Assembly (NCBI GenBank): GCA_035771165.1
Contig: JAWNZC010000232.1
Span: 573,001-637,000 of the forward strand
DNA length: 64,000 nucleotides
Reading direction: 5' to 3'
DNA from: Paragorgia papillata
Lineage: Eukaryota > Cnidaria > Anthozoa > Scleralcyonacea > Coralliidae
Made by a program: the position numbers and the translations under genes. The notes beneath the pieces are model-generated. The model did not search any database. It was not told the origin of the DNA and saw only the letters and a program-made list of their open reading frames with translations. Below are positions 56,001 through 64,000 of the stretch, in pieces; position 1 is the stretch's first letter; every line of letters begins with the position of its first letter.

Positions 56001-59000
56001 TAAATATCTATCACTTCAACAAAAAAAACTGTCTAAAGAAGACTCAGTTCTTTCGAATATAGACCTATTTTAGTGGAGTACTGTAGTGGAGTACTGTGCC
56101 GGTCAACCGATACGAATCGGAAACAATCGGAAAATTATTTCACTGATACTAATAGTCATCCCATAGTCGTTAATAGTAACCCTGACCTTCATTGAGTGTG
56201 TAATCAATAAAAATGGGACCCTGGTATTAATATTTATGACTTGCGCTTATTTCAGACAATCTGAGAATAATTAATTGGGACACTAAAGCATCAATTAGCT
56301 TCCTTCTTGCTTATTTCACTATCGTGGGATAAATAACGTTGCTTTACCCCTCCCCAACCCCCCACCAATCAATGTTGATTTCCAGGGGATACTTCTGAGG
56401 CCTAGAAAACAAAAATTCTGTCGCAACGTTGATCGGAGGGGGAAGGGGAGGGCACATTTTAAAGTTAAATCGCGTGCGCACATAAGTCATTTGACATACG
56501 CTGTGTCCCAATGTAATTATTCCACGATTGTCTGAAAATATTCAATATCAATGAATTGAAATTACGCACTGCCAAAATAATAAATAACGGATAAAAAGCA
56601 AACGGTGGAACTAAAATTACACGGCAGAATTATAAACGAATTATTTCAACATTTCAATGAACGAGCTTTCGCTGTTGCGAAAACCGCAACAATTGATCAA
56701 ACGATCGCACGTCTACCTAACCGAATTGACTGTGTGATGAAAGGGAGTCAAACAAAATACTAAACCCACACTCATATGTTGTCAGTGGTTTACTTTTACC
56801 ATCCGTGTCCACTTCAGTTGTTCTAAATAAGCACAAAACAGTAGAAACTTGCGTTTTATTTGGCCCGCGTATAAAATGACAACCCTAACAAAATAAGCGT
56901 AAAGACTGCATTTATAATTAGCTGTGCTATTATAATGGCTCCTGCACAGTACTCCATGCCTTTACTGCGTATTTCCCGCATAAACACGTTCTAAATAACA
57001 ACTGTCTCTATCACGCTTATGATACAGATAAAGTTCTATATGCTTGGTAACATTGAGGTAGCAAAATACCTAACTTAAACCGTATTTTTAACAGTACTCC
57101 ATCTACGGCATAAATAATATTATATAATTAGATTATCTTTTAACTTATTACCACGAATTTGGTGGAGTACTGTTATTTATCTGAGTAAAAGGGTCTGGAC
57201 AGCAATAATTCAGCGCTTACAGTGAAGATTAAGTAAATATCTATCACTTCAACAAAAAAAGCTGTCTAAAGAAGACTCAGTTCTTTCGAATATAGACCTA
57301 TTTTAGTGGAGTACTGTAGTGGAGTACTGTGCCGGTCAACCGATACGAATCGGAAACAATCGGAAAATTATTTCACTGATACTAATAGTCATCCCATAGT
57401 CGTTAATAGTAACCCTGACCTTCATTGAGTGTGTAATCAATAAAAATGGGACCCTGGTATTAATATTTATGACTTGCGCTTATTTCAGACTGTCTGAAAA
57501 TATTCAATATCAATGAATTGAAATTACGCACTGCCAAAATAATAAATAACGGATAAAAAGCAAACGGTGGAACTAAAATTACGCGGCAGAATTAAAAACG
57601 AATTATTTCAACATTTCAATAAACGAGCTTTCGCTGTTGCGAAAACCGCAACAATTGATCAAACGATCGCACGTCTACCTAACCGAATTGACTGTGTGAT
57701 GAAAGGGAGTCAAACAAAATACTAAACCCACACTCATAGGTTGTCAGTGGGTTACTTTTACCATCCGTGTCCACTTCAGTTGTTCTAAATAAGCACAAAA
57801 CAGTAGAAACTAGCGTTTTATTTGGCCCGCGTATTAAATGACAACCCTAACAAAATAAGCGTAAAGACTGCATTTATAATTAGCTGTGCTATTATAATGG
57901 CTCCTGCACAGTACTCCATGCCTTTACCGCGTATTTCCCGCATAAACACGTTCTAAATAACAACTGTCTCTATCACGCTTATGATACAGATAAAGTTCTA
58001 TATGCTGGTAACATTGAGGTAGCAAAATACCTAACTTAAACCGTATTTTTAACAGTACTCCATCTACGGCATAAATAATATTATAATTAGATTATCTTTT
58101 AACTTATTACCACGAATTTGGTGGAGTACTGTTATTTATCTGAGTAAAAGGGTCTGCATGGACAGCAATAATTCAGCGCTTACAGTGAAGATTAAGTAAA
58201 TATCTATCACTTCAGTTCTTTCGAATATAGACCTATTTTAGTGGAGTACTGTAGTGGAGTACTGTGGCGGTCAACCGATACGAATCGGAAACAATCGGAA
58301 AATTATTTCACTGATACTAATAGTCATCCCATAGTCGTTAATAGTAACCCTGACCTTCATTGAGTGTGTAATCAATAAAAATGGGACCCTGGTATTAATA
58401 TTTATGACTTGCGCTTATTTCAGACTGTCTAAAAATATTCAATATCAATGAATTGAAATTACGCACTGCCAAAATATAAATAACGGATAAAAAGCAAACG
58501 GTGGAACTAAAATTACACGGCAGAATTATAAACGAATTATTTCAACATTTTAATGAACGAGCTTTCGCTGTTGCGAAAACCGCAACAATTGATCAAACGA
58601 TCGCACGTCTACCTAACCGAATTGACTGTGTGATGAAAGGGAGTCAAACAAAATACTAAACCCACACTCATAGGTTGTCAGTGGTTTACTTTTACCATCC
58701 GTGTCCACTTCAGTTGTTCTAAATAAGCACAAAACAGTAGAAACTTGCGTTTTATTTGGCCCGCGAATTAAATGACAACCCTAACAAAATAAGCGTAAAG
58801 ACTGCATTTATAATTAGCTGTGCTATTATAATGGCTCCTGCACAGTACTCCATGCCTTTACTGCGTATTTCCCGCATAAACACGTTCTAAATAACAACTG
58901 TCTCTATCACGCTTATGATACAGATAAAGTTCTATATGCTGGTAACATTGAGGTAGCAAAATACCTAACTTAAACCGCATTTTTAACAGTACTCCATCTA

Positions 59001-62000
59001 CGGCATAAATAATATTATAATTAGATTATCTTTTAACTTATTACCACGAATTTGGTGGAGTACTGTTATTTATCTGAGTAAAAGGGTCTGGACAGCAATA
59101 ATTCAGCGCTTACAGTGAAGATTAAGTAAATATATCTATCACTTCAACAAAAAAAAACTGTCTAAAGAAGACTCAGTTCTTTCGAATATAGACCTATTTT
59201 AGTGGAGTACTGTAGTGGAGTACTGTGTCGGTCAACCGATACGAATCGGAAACAATCGGAAAATTATTTCACTGATACTAATAGTCATCCCATAGTCGTT
59301 AATAGTAACCCTGACCTTCATTGAGTGTGTAATCAATAAAAATGGGAACCTGGTATTAATATTTATGACTTGCGCTTATTTCAGACAATCTGAGAATAAT
59401 TAATTGGGACACTAAAGCATCAATTAGCTTCCTTCTTGCTTATTTCACTATCGTGGGATAAATAACGTTGCTTTACCCCTACCCACCACCCACCAATCAA
59501 TGTTGATTTCCAGGGGATACTTCTGAGGCCTAGAAAACAAAAATTCTGTCGCAACGTTGATCGGAGGGGGAAGGGGAGGGCACATTTTAAAGTTAAATCG
59601 CGTGCGCACATAAGTCATTTGACATACGCTGTGTCGCAATGTAATTATTCCACGATTGTCTGAAAATATTCAATATCAATGAATTGAAATTACGCACTGC
59701 CAAAATAATAAATAACGGATAAAAAGCAAACGGTGGAACTAAAATTACACGGCAGAATAATAAACGAATTATTTAAACATTTCAATGAACGAGCTTTCGC
59801 TGTTGCGAAAACCGCAACAATTGATCAAACGATCGCACGTCTACCTAACCGAATTGACTGTGTGATGAAAGGGAGTCAAACAAAATACTAAAGCCACACT
59901 CATAGGTTGTCAGTGGTTTACTTTTACCATCCGTGTCCACTTCAGTTGTTCTAAATAAGCACAAAACAGTAGAAACTTGCGTTTTATTTGGCCCGCGTAT
60001 TAAATGACAACCCTAACAAAATAAGCGTAAAGACTGCATTTATAATTAGCTGTGCTATTATAATGGCTCCTGCACAGTACTCCATGCCTTTACTGCGTAT
60101 TTCCCGCATAAACACGTTCTAAATAACAACTGTCTCTATCACGCTTATGATACAGATAAAGTTCTATATGCTGGTAACATTGAGGTAGCAAAATACCTAA
60201 CTTAAACCGTATTTTTAACAGTACTCCATCTACGGCATAAATAATATTATAATTAGATTATCTTTTAACTTATTACCACGAATTTGGTGGAGTACTGTTA
60301 TTTACCTGGAGTAAAAGGGTCTGGACAGCAATAATTCAGCGCTTACAGTGAAGATTAAGTAAATATCTATCACTTCAACAAAAAAAACTGTCTAAAGAAG
60401 ACTCAGTTCTTTCGAATATAGACCTATTTTAGTGGAGTACAGTAGTGGTGTACTGTGCCGGTCAACCGATACGAATCGGAAACAATCTGAAAATTATTTC
60501 ACTGATACTAATAGTCATCCCATAGTCGTTAATAGTAACCCTGACCTTCATTGAGTGTGTAATCAATAAAAATGTGACCCTGGTATTAATATTTATGACT
60601 GCGCTTATTTCAGACTGTCTGAGAATAATTAATTGGGACACTAAAGCATCAATTAGCTTCCTTCTTGCTTATTTCACTATCGTGGGATAAATAACGTTGT
60701 TTTACCCCTCCCCACCCCCCACCAATCAATGTTGATTTCCAGGGGATACTTTTGAGGCCTAGAAAACAAAAATTCTGTCGCAACGTTGATCGGAAGGGGG
60801 AAGGGGAGGGCACATTTTAAAGTTAAATCGCGTGCGCACATAAGTCACTTGACATACGCTGTGTCCCAATGTAATTATTCCACGATTGTCTGAAAATATT
60901 CAATATCAATGAATTGAAATTACGCACTGCCAAAATAATAAATAACGGATAAAAAGCAAACGGTGGAACTAAAATTACACGGCAGAATTATAAACGAATT
61001 ATTTCAACATTTCAATGAACGAGCTTTCGCTGTTGCGAAAACCGCAACAATTGATCAAACGATCGCACGTCTACATAACCGAATTGACTGTGTGATGAAA
61101 GGGAGTCAAACAAAATACTAAACCCACACTCATAGGTTGTCAGTGGTTTACTTTTACCATCCGTGTCCACTTCAGTTGTTCTAAATAAGCACAAAACAGT
61201 AGAAACTTGCGTTTTATTTGGCCCGCGTATATTAAATGACAACCCTAACAAAATAAGCGTAAAGACTGCATTTATAATTAGCTGTGCTATTATAATGGCT
61301 CCTGCACAGTACTCCATGCCTTTACTGCATATTTCCCGCATAAACACGTTCTAAATAACAACTGTCGCTATCACGCTTATGATACAGATAAAGTTCTATA
61401 TGCTGGTAACATTGAGGGTAGCAAAATACCTAACTTAAACCGTATTTTTAACAGTACTCCATCTACGGCATAAATAATATTATAATTAGATTATCTTTTA
61501 ACTTATTACCACGAATTTGGTGGAGTACTGTTATTTATCTGAGTAAAAAGGGTCTGGACAGCAATAATTCAGCGCTTACAGTGAAGATTAAGTAAAATAT
61601 CTATCACTTCAACAAAAAAAACTGTCTAAAGAAGACTCAGTTCTTTCGAATATAGACCTATTTTAGTGGAGTACTGTAGTGGAGTACTGTGCCGGTCAAC
61701 CGATACGAATCGGAAACAAAACAATCGGAAAATTATTTCACTGATACTTAATAGTCATCCCATAGTCGTTAATAGTAACCCTGACCTTCATTGAGTGTGT
61801 AATCAATAAAAATGTGACCCTGGTATTAATATTTATGACTTGCGCTTATTTCAGACTGTCTGAGAATAATTAATTGGGACACTAAAGCATCAATTGGCTT
61901 CCTTCTTGCTTATTTCACTATCGTGGGATAAATAACGTTGCTTTACCCCTCCCCACCCCCCACCAATCAATGTTGATTTCCAGGGGATACTTCTGAGGCC

Positions 62001-64000
62001 TAGAAAACAAAAATTCTGTCGCAACGTTGATCGGAAGGGGAAGGGGAGGGCACATTTTAAAGTTAAATCGCGTGCGCACATAAGTCACTTGACATACGCT
62101 GTGTCCCAATGTAATTATTCCACGATTGTCTGAAAATATTCAATATCAATGAATTGAAATTACGCACTGCCAAAATAATAAATAACGGATAAAAAGCAAA
62201 CGGTGGAACTAAAATTACACGGCAGAATTATAAACGAATTATTTCAACATTTCAATGAACGAGCTTTCGCTGTTGCGAAAACCGCAACAATTGATCAAAC
62301 GATCGCACGTCTACATAACCGAATTGACTGTGTGATGAAAGGGAGTCAAACAAAATACTAAACCCACACTCATAGGTTGTCAGTGGTTTACTTTTACCAT
62401 CCGTGTCCACTTCAGTTGTTCTAAATAAGCACAAAACAGTAGAAACTTGCGTTTTATTTGGCCCGCGTATATTAAATGACAACCCTAACAAAATAAGCGT
62501 AAAGACTGCATTTATAATTAGCTGTGCTATTATAATGGCTCCTGCACAGTACTCCATGCCTTTACTGCATATTTCCCGCATAAACACGTTCTAAATAACA
62601 ACTGTCGCTATCACGCTTATGATACAGATAAAGTTCTATATGCTGGTAACATTGAGGTAGCAAAATACCTAACTTAAACCGTATTTTTAACAGTACTCCA
62701 TCTACGGCATAAATAATATTATAATTAGATTATCTTTTAACTTATTACCACGAATTTGGTGGAGTACTGTTATTTATCTGAGTAAAAGGGTCTGGACAGC
62801 AATAATTCAGCGCTTACAGTGAAGATTAAGTAAATATCTATCACTTCAACAAAAAAAACTGTCTAAAGAAGACTCAGTTCTTTCGAATATAGACCTATTT
62901 TAGTGGAGTACTGTAGTGGAGTACTGTGCCGGTCAACCGATACGAATCGGAAACAAAACAATCGGAAAATTATTTCACTGATACTTAATAGTCATCCCAT
63001 AGTCGTTAATAGTAACCCTGACCTTCATTGAGTGTGTAATCAATAAAAATGTGACCCTGGTATTAATATTTATGACTTGCGCTTATTTCAGACTGTCTGA
63101 GAATAATTAATTGGGACACTAAAGCATCAATTGGCTTCCTTCTTGCTTATTTCACTATCGTGGGATAAATAACGTTGCTTTACCCCTCCCCACCCCCCAC
63201 CAATCAATGTTGATTTCCAGGGGATACTTCTGAGGCCTAGAAAACAAAAATTCTGTCGCAACGTTGATCGGAAGGGGAAGGGGAGGGCACATTTTAAAGT
63301 TAAATCGCGTGCGCACATAAGTCACTTGACATACGCTGTGTCCCAATGTAATTATTCCACGATTGTCTGAAAATATTCAATATCAATGAATTGAAATTAC
63401 GCACTGCCAAAATAATAAATAACGGATAAAAAGCAAACGGTGGAACTAAAATTACACGGCAGAATTATAAACGAATTATTTCAACATTTCAATGAACGAG
63501 CTTTCGCTGTTGCGAAAAACCGCAACAATTGATCAAACGATCGCACGTCTACCTAACCGAATTGACTGTGTGATGAAAGGGAGTCAAACAAAATACTAAA
63601 CCCACACTCATAGGTTGTCAGTGGTTTACTTTTACCATCCGTGTCCACTTCAGTTGTTCTAAATAAGCACAAAACAGTAGAAACTTGCGTTTTATTTGGC
63701 CCGCGTATTAAATGACAACCCTAACAAAATAAGCGTAAAGACTGCATTTATAATTAGCTGTGCTATTATAATGGCTCCTGCACAGTACTCCATGCCTTTA
63801 CTGCGTATTTCCCGCATAAACACATTCTAAATAACAACTGTCTCTATCACGCTTATGATACAGATAAAGTTCTATATGCTGGTAAACATTGAGGTAGCAA
63901 AATACCTAACTTAAACCGTATTTTTAACAGTACTCCATCTACGGCATAAATAATATTATAATTAGATTATCTTTTAACTTATTACCACGAATTTGGTGGA
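50012..64000 (+). repeat. Macrosatellite array 2 (about 960- and 1235-bp units)
   Basis: Continues exactly in phase from array 1 after the CACTA insertion. The phase marker TGTCTGAAAATATTC recurs near 50495, 51455, 52416, 53379, 54340, 55303, 56528, 57487, 58425, 59656, 60891, 62126 and 63363. Units ending at 56528, 59656, 60891, 62126 and 63363 are long, holding an extra 270 bp. The array runs past the window edge. Short frames within it differ from unit to unit through indels. Confidence 0.93.
63095..63363 (+). repeat. 270-bp module of the long satellite variant (example)
   Basis: Inserted between TTATTTCAGA and TGTCTGAAAATATTC. Other copies: 32746-33016, 56258-56527, 59388-59655, 60615-60890, 61858-62125. 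It contains a C-rich part (CCCCTCCCCACCCCCC) and, about 90 bp on, a G-rich part (GGAAGGGGAAGGGGAGGG). Confidence 0.85.

Noticed and set aside
61012..61347. 111-codon minus-strand frame with a hydrophobic stretch, also at 62252
   Set aside because: It is open only in units with a 2-bp insertion. Other satellite units end it early, so no sign of selection for a protein.

Overview
The window looks like repeat-rich eukaryotic DNA, most likely from a marine invertebrate; a cnidarian is my best guess from the types of elements, but no host gene proves it. There is no bacterial operon, rRNA, tRNA or CRISPR array. It is almost entirely a stack of mobile elements and a large satellite.

Region 1 (1-19512): two nested Polinton/Maverick (adintovirus-like) elements. 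The outer element A enters from the left edge with a retroviral-type integrase and a membrane protein gene. It resumes at 14611 with a small SAP/NUMOD1-like gene and an intact 1294-codon protein-primed type B DNA polymerase. It ends at 19512 with ...CT followed by TACGGT. The inner element B (3153-14604, 11452 bp) sits inside A. It has terminal inverted repeats, 5'-AG...CT-3' ends and a perfect 6-bp target duplication, CATGCT. B carries a plus-strand set: a LamG-like protein, three PriCT_2-like reading frames (one broken), an acidic repeat protein and a broken polymerase. Its minus-strand block looks like the virion module: a TM protein, major capsid, packaging ATPase, a minor capsid/penton-like protein and two membrane proteins. 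B has no visible integrase or protease. Its tips resemble A's tip, so A-type integrase could have mobilised it in trans. Both elements share two kinds of signals: a TATAATAAA-GAGAG-ATG motif before replication-type genes versus AATAAATG before virion genes, and small perfect hairpins between genes.

Region 2 (19513-29710): host-like DNA. It holds a possible signal-peptide exon cut by A, a SAP-domain reading frame between two copies of a 97-bp repeat, CCAAT-rich repeats, two elements with hAT-type CAGGGGCGGATC ends (one with a perfect 8-bp duplication), a LINE reverse-transcriptase fragment and minor tandem repeats.

Region 3 (29711-32743): a foldback element with about 865-bp inverted arms around about 1.3 kb of CTCCTCCTCTTT-type pyrimidine tract.

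Region 4 (32746-64000): a macrosatellite of about 960 bp per unit, with a longer variant of about 1235 bp. It is interrupted at 38338-50011 by an 11.7-kb CACTA/EnSpm-type transposon with CACAGCAAAATT ends, a decayed transposase, a second multi-exon gene on the other strand and an ordered subterminal repeat array.
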